A DNA stretch of 64,000 nt from positions 38,103 through 102,102 of the forward strand of contig NZ_BAWN01000008.1 in the NCBI RefSeq assembly GCF_000696225.1, written 5' to 3'. The notes beneath the pieces are model-generated. The model saw only the letters and a program-made list of their open reading frames with translations, was not told the origin of the DNA and did no database searches. The translations under genes and the position numbers were made by a program. Positions 40,341 to 49,007 of this stretch are shown piece by piece. Positions within the stretch are counted from its first letter, which is position 1, and every line of letters begins with the position of its first letter. This stretch comes from Serpentinimonas barnesii (GTDB lineage: Bacteria > Pseudomonadota > Gammaproteobacteria > Burkholderiales > Burkholderiaceae_C).

Positions 40341-41368
40341 CAGTGAACCGGGGGGGTGTCGGGGCCGGGGTCACCCAGCACGGTGCCCACTGGCAGTGCA
40401 TGGCCGGCCAGGAACGCGGCTGCGGGCAGGCGCTTGCCGCCGGGGCGTTGCAGTTCGGTCAGCAGCAGCACCCCGTCGCCGGTCTGCACCCGCACGCCGT
40501 GGGCGTCGGCCGCCAGCACGGTGCCGCAGCTTGGGGCGGGGGCCACCGCTGATGCCATCTGACCCGGCACCCGTTCCGGCTCTGGCCATGCCCGCGCCGC
40601 CCAGACCTTGAGCGGCTCACCTCGGCACAGCGTCACCGCCCCAGGCACCGGGTCGAAGGCACGCACCCGGCGCCCGATCTGCTCGGCGCTGGCGCGCCAG
40701 TCGATCAGCGCCTCGGCCTTGTCGATCTTGGCGGCGTAGGTCACGCCCTGCTCGGGTTGCGGCTGCGGCTGCAAGGCGCCCGATTGGCCTGCCTCGGCCT
40801 GCTGCAGCGCCTGCACGATCAGGTGTGCGCCCAGTTGCGCCAGCCGGTCGTGCAGACTGGCGGCGGTTTCATGGGGCGCGATCGGCAGCGCCTGGCGCAG
40901 CAGCATGGGGCCGGTGTCAAGCCCGGCGTCCATTTGCATGATGGTGATGCCGCTCTCGGCGTCGCCGGCTTCGAGGGCGCGCTGGATTGGGGCCGCACCG
41001 CGCCACCGGGGCAGCAGCGAGGCGTGAATGTTCAGGCACCCCAAGCGCGGCAGCGCCAGCACCCAAGGCGGCAGCAGCAGGCCGTAGGCGGCCACCACCG
41101 CCACGTCGGCGTCGGCTTGTTGCAGCGCCGCGCGCGCTTGCGCGGCATCGTCGGGGTACTTGCCATCGAGGCGCAGGCTGCGCGGCTGCGCCAGCGCCAA
41201 GCCGTGCTGCAGCGCCACCTGCTTGACCGCCGAGGGCTGGGGCTTGAGGCCGCGCCCCGCGGGGCGGTCGGGTTGCGTGAGCACCAGCGCCACATCGTGC
41301 CCGGCAGCGAGCAGGGCACGCAGCGCCAGCGCCGCAAATTCCGGCGTGCCGGCAAACACCACTCGCAT
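40340..41368 (-). CDS. fmt: Methionyl-tRNA formyltransferase
   Basis: Formylates initiator Met-tRNA with 10-formyl-tetrahydrofolate. It has 342 residues. The N-terminal Rossmann domain begins [19 protein letters not shown], the catalytic region reads [20 protein letters not shown], and [12 protein letters not shown] follows; the C-terminal OB-like tRNA-binding domain is present. It lies 14 bases after def, the standard pairing of the two formyl-Met enzymes. Confidence 0.97.
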   Translation of the reverse strand: MRVVFAGTPEFAALALRALLAAGHDVALVLTQPDRPAGRGLKPQPSAVKQVALQHGLALAQPRSLRLDGKYPDDAAQARAALQQADADVAVVAAYGLLLPPWVLALPRLGCLNIHASLLPRWRGAAPIQRALEAGDAESGITIMQMDAGLDTGPMLLRQALPIAPHETAASLHDRLAQLGAHLIVQALQQAEAGQSGALQPQPQPEQGVTYAAKIDKAEALIDWRASAEQIGRRVRAFDPVPGAVTLCRGEPLKVWAARAWPEPERVPGQMASAVAPAPSCGTVLAADAHGVRVQTGDGVLLLTELQRPGGKRLPAAAFLAGHALPVGTVLGDPGPDTPPVH

Positions 41369-41382
41369 CGGCGCTCCGGTGC

Positions 41383-41961
41383 TCAGAGCGGCTGCGCAGC
41401 GTGGCGCCCCGCGCGTTCCCTGCCCCCGCGTTCGTTGCCGAGTTCGCCCTCGGCTTCGCGCTCAGCCTTGAGCAGCTTGGATTTGATGCGGTTGCGCTTG
41501 AGTGGCGAGAGGTATTCGACAAACACCTTGCCCACCAGATGGTCCATCTCGTGCTGAATGCACACCGCCAGCAGCCCCTCGGCCTCGATCAGGCGGCTTT
41601 GGCCCTGGGCATCGAGGGCGCGCACGCGCACCGCCAAGGCGCGCTCCACGCCGTCGTAAATGCCCGGCACCGACAGGCAGCCCTCGTCGCCTTTGCGTGT
41701 TTCGGGGCTGGCCCATTCGAGTACGGGGTTGATTAGCACCAGCGGCTGCTTGCGCTCCTCGCTCACATCGATGACGATGACGCGCTCGTGCACATCCACC
41801 TGGGTGGCGGCCAGCCCGACGCCTTGCGCCGCGTACATGGTGGCGAACATGCGCTCGGTCAGGGCCCGCACGCGCTCGTCCACCGCCGCCACCGGGCGCG
41901 CCACGCGCAACAGGCGCGGGTCGGGGTACTTGAGGATGGGCAAAGGTTCGGCAGGGTTCAT
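41383..41961 (-). CDS. def: Peptide deformylase
   Basis: Metal-dependent hydrolase that removes the formyl group from new proteins. It has 192 residues. All three family motifs are present: [15 protein letters not shown] (metal-binding Cys) and QHEMDHL (His137/Glu138/His141). ATG 41961 was chosen at the family start [18 protein letters not shown]. The C-terminal tail ([18 protein letters not shown]) is longer and more charged than usual. It is first gene of the def-fmt-azlCD operon, divergent from the LysM gene across 216 bases. Confidence 0.97.
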   Translation of the reverse strand: MNPAEPLPILKYPDPRLLRVARPVAAVDERVRALTERMFATMYAAQGVGLAATQVDVHERVIVIDVSEERKQPLVLINPVLEWASPETRKGDEGCLSVPGIYDGVERALAVRVRALDAQGQSRLIEAEGLLAVCIQHEMDHLVGKVFVEYLSPLKRNRIKSKLLKAEREAEGELGNERGGRERAGRHAAQPL

Positions 41962-42177
41962 GGTCAAATCTAAACGAGGTCCGCAGAGCAAGCCACGAAT
42001 TTTAGATATTTTCGGCACTTTCTGCTGTCGCTGCACGCGACATGCGGCTATTATCATTGCTGGAGCTGGGGCTCGCCCGCACAGTGGGCCCAAAGCGCTT
42101 TTTTTGCCATTATTTCCACCCAAAAGCCACCGTGCCCTGCATGGGCGGCTGGCGGGTTTGCCAACGGGGCTTCAAAC

Positions 42178-43452
42178 ATGCGAACCAAACCCGCACCCGC
42201 CGCCTGCCACCGCACCATCGACCCAACGGGTCGTCGTGCCACCGATCCAGTGGGCTTGCGCCATCTCGTTCCTGCGCTCACCTTGCTGCTGACGGGTGCA
42301 TGGGCGGGCGCACAAACCTTTCCCAACCTGCCCATCAGCCCGGCGCAACGCGACACCGCGCAGCAAGTGGCGCAAGCCGGCGTGCCGCTGTCTGCCTTGG
42401 CCCCCAATGCGCCCGAGCGCCACACGGTGCGCCGTGGCGACACGCTGTGGGACATTTCGGCGTTGTTTCTGCGCCAGCCTTGGCGCTGGCCCGAGCTGTG
42501 GGGCATGAACCTAGAGCAAATCCGCAACCCGCACCTGATTTTCCCGGGTCAGGTGCTGGTGCTGACGCGCGTGGGCGACCGTGCTTTTCTGGCGCTCGAA
42601 GCGGGTGGGGCCCCGCCCACGGTGCGCTTGTCGCCGCGCATCCGCGCCGAGAGCTTGGCCGAAGCCGCCTTGCCGGCCATCCCGGCGCACGTGATCGCCC
42701 CCTTTCTGACCGACTCGCTGGTCTTGAGTGAAGACACCCACGCCCGCGCGCCGCGCATCGTCGCCGCCACTGAGGGGCGCACCTTGTTCAGCCGGGGTGA
42801 TCGGGTTTACGCGCGGGGCCAGTCCGGGCCGCTCGATGCGCCCGAAGGCCGCCCGCTCTTGAGCGCCGAGCAAAACCAGACGCAACGCATTTACCGCAAC
42901 GCCGTGCCCTTGCTCGACCCCAGCAGCGGCGAAAAGCTGGGCTACGAAGCCAAGCTGATCGGCAGCGCGCTGCTGGTGGGCAGCGAGATCCTGCGCCCCC
43001 ACACGCGGGCGGATGGCACGACCGAGCAGCGGGTAGAACCCGCCAGCGTCGACATCAGCGCGGCGATCGAAGAAATTCGCATCGGTGATCGGCTGCTGGC
43101 CACGCCGGCGCTGCCCCAGCCGGCCAGTTACGTGCCGCGCGCTCCGCAGATGCAGCTGGCGGGTCGCATCGTGCGCACCCACGGCCATGCGCAGCGCCTA
43201 GCCGGTCAGTACCAGGTGGTGGTGCTCAACCGGGGCAGCCGCGATGGGCTGGAAGCGGGCCACGTGCTGGCACTGCACCGCAGCGCTGCGGTGCTCACCG
43301 ACCGCACCGACAGCGCGCGCGCCACGATGCAACTGCCGGCTGAGCGCAACGGCTTGATGATGGTGTTTCGCACCTTTGATCGGGTCTCGTATGCGCTGGT
43401 CTTGAATGTGGCCGATGCGGTGCGCAATGGCGACCACTTTGCCACCCCCTAG
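42178..43452 (+). CDS. Secreted LysM-domain protein
   Basis: The 424 residues include an N-terminal extension, a signal-peptide-like segment (LVPALTLLLTGAWAGAQ, about 30-46) and one LysM domain (about 82-131: HTVRRGDTLWDISALFL and NPHLIFPGQVLVL) that binds peptidoglycan. The remaining 290 residues resemble the uncharacterised C-terminal part of proteins found before dprA in Burkholderiales. No hydrolase motif is visible, so it is probably a cell-wall-binding scaffold. It overlaps dprA by 26 bases, indicating co-transcription. Confidence 0.88.
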   Translation: MRTKPAPAACHRTIDPTGRRATDPVGLRHLVPALTLLLTGAWAGAQTFPNLPISPAQRDTAQQVAQAGVPLSALAPNAPERHTVRRGDTLWDISALFLRQPWRWPELWGMNLEQIRNPHLIFPGQVLVLTRVGDRAFLALEAGGAPPTVRLSPRIRAESLAEAALPAIPAHVIAPFLTDSLVLSEDTHARAPRIVAATEGRTLFSRGDRVYARGQSGPLDAPEGRPLLSAEQNQTQRIYRNAVPLLDPSSGEKLGYEAKLIGSALLVGSEILRPHTRADGTTEQRVEPASVDISAAIEEIRIGDRLLATPALPQPASYVPRAPQMQLAGRIVRTHGHAQRLAGQYQVVVLNRGSRDGLEAGHVLALHRSAAVLTDRTDSARATMQLPAERNGLMMVFRTFDRVSYALVLNVADAVRNGDHFATP

Positions 43453-44641
43453 GAGCCTTGGCATCGATGCCGATGTGGCTGAGCTGGCCGCTTGGCTGCG
43501 CCTGACCAACACCGCGGGAGTGGGTGCGGCCACGGCGCGCAAGCTGCTGGCGGCTTTGGGATCACCCCAAGCCGTCTTTGCCGCCGACGTGCAGGCCCTG
43601 CAGGCGCTGGTGGGCGAGCGGCTGGCGGCTGCCTTGCGCAGCGCTCCGGTGCAAGGAGGCCGCCTGTTGGAACACGCTGGGGCTTGGTTGGCCGCTGCGC
43701 CGGACCGGCATTGGCTGCCCTTGGGGCACCCCCATTACCCGGCTGCGCTGCTGCAAACCCCCGACCCGCCGGTGCTGCTCTATGTGCAGGGCCAGTTGAG
43801 CGCGTTGGCGCAGCCTTGCACGCTGGCCATGGTGGGCAGCCGCAACCCCAGCCCGCAAGGGGCTGAAAACGCCCGCGCCTTTGCCCAGGCGCTGGGTGAG
43901 CAAGGGTTTTGCATCGTGTCTGGGCTGGCGCTGGGGGTGGATGGCGCGGCGCACCGGGGTGCGCTGGAAGCCGGTGCACCCACGGTGGCGGTGGTCGGCA
44001 CCGGCTTGGATCGGGTCTACCCAAGGCAGCACCATGAGCTGGCGCAACGCATCGCCAGCCACGGCGCATTGGTGAGCGAATACCCGCTCGGTACGCCGCC
44101 GCTGGCGCCGCATTTTCCGCAGCGCAACCGAATCATCGCCGGCCTGAGCCTGGGCACACTGGTGGTGGAGGCGGCGCTGGAGTCGGGCTCGCTCATCACG
44201 GCCGAGTTGGCGGCGCAATACGGGCGCGAGGTGTTTGCCATTCCGGGCTCGATCCACGCGCCGCAGTCGCGCGGCTGCCACGCCCTGATCCGCCAAGGGG
44301 CCAAGCTGGTGGAGTCGGTGCAAGACGTGCTCGACGAGCTGCGCCTGCAACACGGCGCAGCGCAGCCGGTGCAGGGTGAGTTGGCGCTGGGCGAACGCGG
44401 CGCTGCGGCGCAGCCAGCGGCCCGTGCCCGCATGGGGCAGGGGGTTCAGGGGCGGCCACCCGTCGAGGCCGAGGGCGCGCTGTTGCAAGCGCTGGGCTAC
44501 GACCCGGTCGGGCTCGACGCCTTGCAGGCGCGCTGCGGCCTGCCGACGGCCGAGCTGCAAGCGCAGTTGTTGGAGCTTGAACTGTGCGGCAGCGTGCGGC
44601 GCTTGCCCGGCGGCCTGTTTCAGCGCCAGGCGCTAGGCTGA
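43427..44641 (+). CDS. dprA: DNA-processing protein DprA
   Basis: Loads RecA on incoming single-stranded DNA in natural transformation. It has 404 residues: an N-terminal SAM-like region, the extended Rossmann domain (MVGSRNPSPQGAENARAFAQ, SGLALGVDGAAHRGAL, FPQRNRIIAGLS) and a C-terminal winged-helix domain (LLQALGYDPVGLDALQ). ATG 43427 lies inside the LysM gene; the conserved part starts shortly after. It is present alongside comM. Confidence 0.95.
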   Translation: MATTLPPPRSLGIDADVAELAAWLRLTNTAGVGAATARKLLAALGSPQAVFAADVQALQALVGERLAAALRSAPVQGGRLLEHAGAWLAAAPDRHWLPLGHPHYPAALLQTPDPPVLLYVQGQLSALAQPCTLAMVGSRNPSPQGAENARAFAQALGEQGFCIVSGLALGVDGAAHRGALEAGAPTVAVVGTGLDRVYPRQHHELAQRIASHGALVSEYPLGTPPLAPHFPQRNRIIAGLSLGTLVVEAALESGSLITAELAAQYGREVFAIPGSIHAPQSRGCHALIRQGAKLVESVQDVLDELRLQHGAAQPVQGELALGERGAAAQPAARARMGQGVQGRPPVEAEGALLQALGYDPVGLDALQARCGLPTAELQAQLLELELCGSVRRLPGGLFQRQALG

Positions 44642-44648
44642 AAGGGCC

Positions 44649-45602
44649 TCAAATCTGCGCCCCGGCGTTGGGGTCGTCCGGGTTTTCCACTGCCTGCGGC
44701 TGGGGCTTGATCAAATCTTCGCGCTTGATGCCCAGCCACATCGCCACCCCGGTCGCCACGAAGATCGAGGAGTAGATGCCAAACAAAATGCCGATGGTCA
44801 GCGCCAGCGCAAAGTAGTGCAGCACCGGGCCGCCAAACAGCAGCATCGAGATCACCATCGCCTCGGTGGTGCCGTGGGTGATGATGGTGCGGCTCATGGT
44901 GGTGGTGATGGCGTGGTCGATCACCTCGGGCGTGCTCATCTTGCGCTGGCGCTTGAAGGTCTCGCGGATGCGGTCGAAAATCACCACCGATTCGTTCACC
45001 GAGTAGCCCAGCACCGCCAGCACCGCGGCCAGCACGGCGAGCGAGAATTCCCACTGGAAGAAGGCAAAAAAGCCCAGGATGATGACCACATCGTGCAAGT
45101 TGGCCACAATGGCGGCGATCGAAAACTTCCACTCGAAGCGAAAGGCCAGATACACCGTGATGCCGACGATCACGAACATCAGCGCCAACAGGCCGTCGGT
45201 GGCCAGCTCCTGTCCCACCTGCGGCCCCACAAATTCGGTGCGGCGCAGCTCCACCGTCGGGTCGTGCGCGCGCAGCGCCTCCAGCACCGCCTGGCTTTGC
45301 TCGCCCGAGCCCACGCCGGGCAGCGGCGGCAGGCGCATCAGCACGTCGCGCGCGGTGCCAAAATTTTGCACCGTCACCTCTTCATAGCCCAAACCGGCCA
45401 GGGTGCTGCGCACCTGCTCCAAGTCGGCCGGCTGCTGGTAGGCCACTTCGACCACCGTGCCACCAGTGAACTCGACCGACAGGTTGAGCCCGCGCGTGAC
45501 GAGGAAAAACACCGCCAGCGCAAACACGGTGAGCGAAATCGCGTTCAACAGCACCGCATGGCGCATGAACGGGATGTCTTTTTTGACGCGGAAAAATTCC
45601 AT
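44649..45602 (-). CDS. secF: Protein translocase subunit SecF
   Basis: Inner-membrane subunit that with SecD uses the proton gradient to complete protein export. It has 317 residues with six membrane helices. The first helix is followed by the periplasmic start GLNLSVEFTGGTVVEV, and the C-terminal half has the conserved ALLAVLGYSVNESVVIFDRIRE region (here AVLAVLGYSVNESVVIFDRI). ATG 45602 starts MEFFRVKKDIPFMRH, the usual beginning. It lies 19 bases after secD. Confidence 0.96.
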   Translation of the reverse strand: MEFFRVKKDIPFMRHAVLLNAISLTVFALAVFFLVTRGLNLSVEFTGGTVVEVAYQQPADLEQVRSTLAGLGYEEVTVQNFGTARDVLMRLPPLPGVGSGEQSQAVLEALRAHDPTVELRRTEFVGPQVGQELATDGLLALMFVIVGITVYLAFRFEWKFSIAAIVANLHDVVIILGFFAFFQWEFSLAVLAAVLAVLGYSVNESVVIFDRIRETFKRQRKMSTPEVIDHAITTTMSRTIITHGTTEAMVISMLLFGGPVLHYFALALTIGILFGIYSSIFVATGVAMWLGIKREDLIKPQPQAVENPDDPNAGAQI

Positions 45603-45621
45603 GGCTACAGCCCCTTGGGTA

Positions 45622-47517
45622 TCAATTGGCGGATGGTGAGCCGGGTTTGGCCGCATCCGCCGCCGGCGGCTGCCAGACCGTGCCGATCGAGATGGTTTTC
45701 AGCTTCTTTTGCCGTCCGTACCAGGCATTGGCCAGCCCGCGCGAGAAAAACACGGCCGAGAACATGCTCGTCAGAATGCCGACGCAGTGCACCACCGCAA
45801 AGCCGCGCACCGGCCCGGAGCCAAAGGCCAGCAGCGCCAGCCCGGCCAGCAGCGAGGTGACGTTGGAGTCCAGAATGGTGCCCCAGGCGCTGTCGTAGCC
45901 GCTGTTGATCGCCACCTGCGGCGAGGCCCCGCGGCGCAACTCCTCGCGGATGCGCTCGTTGATGAGCACGTTGGAGTCGATCGCCATGCCCAGCGCCAGC
46001 GCCATGGCGGCCATGCCGGGCAGGGTGAGCGTGGCTTGCAGCATCGACAGCACCGACACCAGCAGCACCAGGTTGAAGGTCAGGGCGATGCTCGAAAACA
46101 CCCCAAACAGGCGGTAATAGACCGCCATGAAAACCAGCACCACCAGGAAGCCGTAGAGCACGCTCTCAAAGCCCATGCGGATGTTCTCGGCCCCCAGGCC
46201 CGGGCCGACGGTGCGCTCCTCGATGATCTCCATCGGCGCCGCCAGCGCACCGGCGCGCAGCAGCAGCGCGATGCTTTGCGCCTCGGTGGTGTTCATCTGG
46301 CCCGAGATCTGCACCCGGCCGCCGCCGATCTCGCTGCGAATCACGGGCGCCGTCACCACCTCGCCGCGGCCGCGCTCGAACAGCAAAATCGCCATCCGGT
46401 TGCCGATGTTTTCGCGTGTCACGTCGCGGAAAATGCGCGAGCCGCCCGCATCCAGCGACAGGTGCACCGCCGGCTCTTGGGTCTGGCCGTCGAAGCCAGC
46501 CTGCGCATCGGTGAGGTTTTCACCGGTGAGCACCACTTCGCGCAGGGTGATCACGGCGCGCCCTTCGCGGTCTAGGTGGCGCTCGGAGCCCAAGGGCACC
46601 GGCCCTTCGCCGCGCTCGGCGGCGCGCCCAGCGGGGCTTTCATCGACCATGCGCACTTGCAGCGTGGCGGTGCGGCCCAGGATGTCTTTGGCGCGCGCGG
46701 TGTCGAGCACGCCAGGCAGTTGCACCACGATGCGGTCTGCCCCTTGCTGCTGGATCACCGGCTCGGCCACCCCGAGCTCGTTGATGCGGTTGCGCAGCGT
46801 GAGGGTGTTTTGCTTGATGGCCTGCTCTTGGATGCGGCCGCTGGCCTCGGGGCTCAGGCTGCCGACCAGCTTGAGCTGCTCGCCCACAAGCTGGCGCTCG
46901 AAGCTCAGGTCGGTGAACTGCGGCCGCAGCAGCGCCTGCGCCGCCTCCAGCGTGGCATCGTCACGAAAACGCACCGCCACCGCCTGGCCCTCGCGCGTGA
47001 TGCCGGCGTGGCGGATGTTTTGCTCGCGCAAGGTGGTGCGGATGTCGCGCGCCATGGCCTCGGCGCGCTGGTTGAGCGCGCCGGGCATATCGACCTGCAT
47101 CAGGAAATGCACCCCGCCGCGCAAATCGAGCCCGAGGTACATGGGCGCCGCGTTGATGCTTTGCAACCAGATCGGGGTCAGCGGAACCAAGTTGAGCGCC
47201 ACCACGTGCGTGGGTTGGGCCGGATCGGTGTTGAGGGCGCGGTCGATGGCGTCGCGCGCCTGGAGCTGGTTTTCGGCGCTGTCAAACAGGGCCTGCATGG
47301 TCTGCTCTTGCAACAGCAGCGACTTGGGCGTGATCTGGCGCTCTGCCAGCGCCTGCTCAATGCGCGTCACGGTGCCGGCGTCGATGCGCACCGCATGCTG
47401 GCCAGACGAGACCTGCACGCCCGGCGCTTCGCCAAACAGGTTGGGCAGCGCGTAGAGGGAGGCAATGAGCAGCGCCACCACGATGGTGACGTACTTCCAC
47501 AGCGGGTATCGGTTCAT
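45622..47517 (-). CDS. secD: Protein translocase subunit SecD
   Basis: Partner of SecF, 631 residues, normal for betaproteobacteria. First helix, then MYLGLDLRGGVHFLMQVDM, a large periplasmic P1 domain, and the C-terminal five-helix bundle with MAALALGMAIDSNVLINERI (printed as AMALALGMAIDSNVLINERI in this protein). It lies between yajC and secF, the standard order. Confidence 0.96.
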   Translation of the reverse strand: MNRYPLWKYVTIVVALLIASLYALPNLFGEAPGVQVSSGQHAVRIDAGTVTRIEQALAERQITPKSLLLQEQTMQALFDSAENQLQARDAIDRALNTDPAQPTHVVALNLVPLTPIWLQSINAAPMYLGLDLRGGVHFLMQVDMPGALNQRAEAMARDIRTTLREQNIRHAGITREGQAVAVRFRDDATLEAAQALLRPQFTDLSFERQLVGEQLKLVGSLSPEASGRIQEQAIKQNTLTLRNRINELGVAEPVIQQQGADRIVVQLPGVLDTARAKDILGRTATLQVRMVDESPAGRAAERGEGPVPLGSERHLDREGRAVITLREVVLTGENLTDAQAGFDGQTQEPAVHLSLDAGGSRIFRDVTRENIGNRMAILLFERGRGEVVTAPVIRSEIGGGRVQISGQMNTTEAQSIALLLRAGALAAPMEIIEERTVGPGLGAENIRMGFESVLYGFLVVLVFMAVYYRLFGVFSSIALTFNLVLLVSVLSMLQATLTLPGMAAMALALGMAIDSNVLINERIREELRRGASPQVAINSGYDSAWGTILDSNVTSLLAGLALLAFGSGPVRGFAVVHCVGILTSMFSAVFFSRGLANAWYGRQKKLKTISIGTVWQPPAADAAKPGSPSAN

Positions 47518-47594
47518 GAGCGGGCGGCTCCGTTAAAGCCAAGCGGCCGGGCGTGTGGGCCCGGCCAATCGAGAAAAGACCACGACAATGTCGT

Positions 47595-47912
47595 TTACTG
47601 GAAGGTGCCCTTGGGCATCAACTGCATCACGGCGCTGCGCTGCACTTGGATTTCGACGCCACTGGTCAGTTCCAGGGTGACGAAATCGTCGCCCAGCTTG
47701 GTGATGCGGCCCAGCATGCCGCCAGCGGTGACGACCTCATCGCCCTTGGCCAAGGCGGCAACCATCAGCTTGTGCTCTTTGGTGCGCTTCATTTGGGGCC
47801 GGATCATGATGAAGTACAGCACCACGAACATCAGCACCAGCGGCAGCAGGCTGACCAAGGTGCTGGTGGTGTCGCCGGCGGCGGCCTGGGCGTAGGCAGG
47901 GGAAATGAACAC
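47595..47912 (-). CDS. yajC: Preprotein translocase subunit YajC
   Basis: Single-span inner-membrane protein of 105 residues that joins the SecDF complex. The start is GTG 47912, giving MFISPAYAQ, the usual beginning; CAGGA is nine bases before it. The membrane segment (LLPLVLMFVVLYFIMIRPQ) and MLGRITKLGDDFVTLEL are typical. It heads the yajC-secD-secF operon. Confidence 0.95.
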   Translation of the reverse strand: MFISPAYAQAAAGDTTSTLVSLLPLVLMFVVLYFIMIRPQMKRTKEHKLMVAALAKGDEVVTAGGMLGRITKLGDDFVTLELTSGVEIQVQRSAVMQLMPKGTFQ

Positions 47913-47993
47913 GGCAGTTTTCCTGTGAGAGGGTCGTTGGAGGGGGCGGGCCACTTGGGGCCCCATGTCAATCGCGCATTCTAAACCCTAGGC

Positions 47994-48959
47994 TCAAACT
48001 TGCGCCGGGCGCGGTGCCGCCACCGGTCGGATGCGCAGCGCCAGCCACACCCCCAGCAGCAGCAAGGCCATGCCAGCGATGGTCAGGCCCTGCGGCCACT
48101 CGCCGCGCCACCAGAAAATGTAGATCAGCGCGGCCACGGTCTCGAACACGATCAGTTGCCCGGCCAGCGCCGTGGGCAGGCGCTTGCTGGCCTGATTCCA
48201 GCACAGGATGCCGCACCAGGAGGCGAACAGCCCCAGCGCCAGCATGAGCGAGAGGAAAAACAGCGGGTCTGGGCCGAAAGGCATGGGGAAGGTGCTGCCG
48301 CTGAGCGCCATCCAGGCCCACACCAGCGCAAAGCCGCACAGCGCCATGGGCAAGGTAGCCAGCCCCTGCGCCGTGGCCCAGACGCGCGGGTTGCGGTCTG
48401 GGTGCTGGCGCAGCCAGTCGGCGTTGCGCAGCGGGTACCAGGTCCAGCAGGCCAACGCCCCCAGCGCCAGCAGGGCGCCCAGCGCGTAAGCGGTGAGCGA
48501 GGCATCGGGTTGCTGCAGCAAGCGCGTCATCTCGGCCTGGTTCACCAGCCCGATGCCCAGCAGCATGATGCCCAGCGGCAGCATCAGGCGCCGCCACGGC
48601 AGCAGGCCGTCGCGTTCGGCGTTGCGCTGGTTGGCGGCAATGGCGATCAGCACCGGCAGGGTGCCGATGATGAGCGTGGTCAGTGGCCCGCCGGTGCCTT
48701 GGATGGAACTGGCCAGCAAGGTGTAGTAGGCCAGGTTGCCCACGGCGGCCAGCTTGAGCGCGGTGAGCCAGTCGGCGCGCGTGAGGCGGCGCAGCGCGCC
48801 CCAGTCGAGCCAGGCCAGCGGCAGGCACAGCAGCCCAAAGGCGAGGTAGCGCGCCATCGCCAGCAAGGCGGCCGGGTATTCGGGCAGCAGCAGCGGCACC
48901 AGAAACACCAAGCCCCACAACATCCCTGCCAGCAAGGCAAAGCCCACCCCTAGCCACAT
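47994..48959 (-). CDS. EamA/DMT-family transporter
   Basis: Inner-membrane protein of 321 residues with about ten helices in two EamA repeats (first half MWLGVGFALLAGMLWGLVFL; second half from WATAQGLATLPMALCGFALV). The family includes exporters of amino acids and metabolites; the substrate is not predictable. It lies between IOR and yajC on the same strand with about 80 bases to yajC, and is probably a separate unit. Confidence 0.88.
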   Translation of the reverse strand: MWLGVGFALLAGMLWGLVFLVPLLLPEYPAALLAMARYLAFGLLCLPLAWLDWGALRRLTRADWLTALKLAAVGNLAYYTLLASSIQGTGGPLTTLIIGTLPVLIAIAANQRNAERDGLLPWRRLMLPLGIMLLGIGLVNQAEMTRLLQQPDASLTAYALGALLALGALACWTWYPLRNADWLRQHPDRNPRVWATAQGLATLPMALCGFALVWAWMALSGSTFPMPFGPDPLFFLSLMLALGLFASWCGILCWNQASKRLPTALAGQLIVFETVAALIYIFWWRGEWPQGLTIAGMALLLLGVWLALRIRPVAAPRPAQV

Positions 48960-49007
48960 ACGGCACCCCGTTGAATCAAAGCAGGGAGTGTAAGGGTGGC
49001 GCTAGGC

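Noticed and set aside
42089..42110. Run of seven T after GCGC as a terminator between def and the LysM gene
   Set aside because: No plus-strand gene ends upstream and no good stem precedes the T run.
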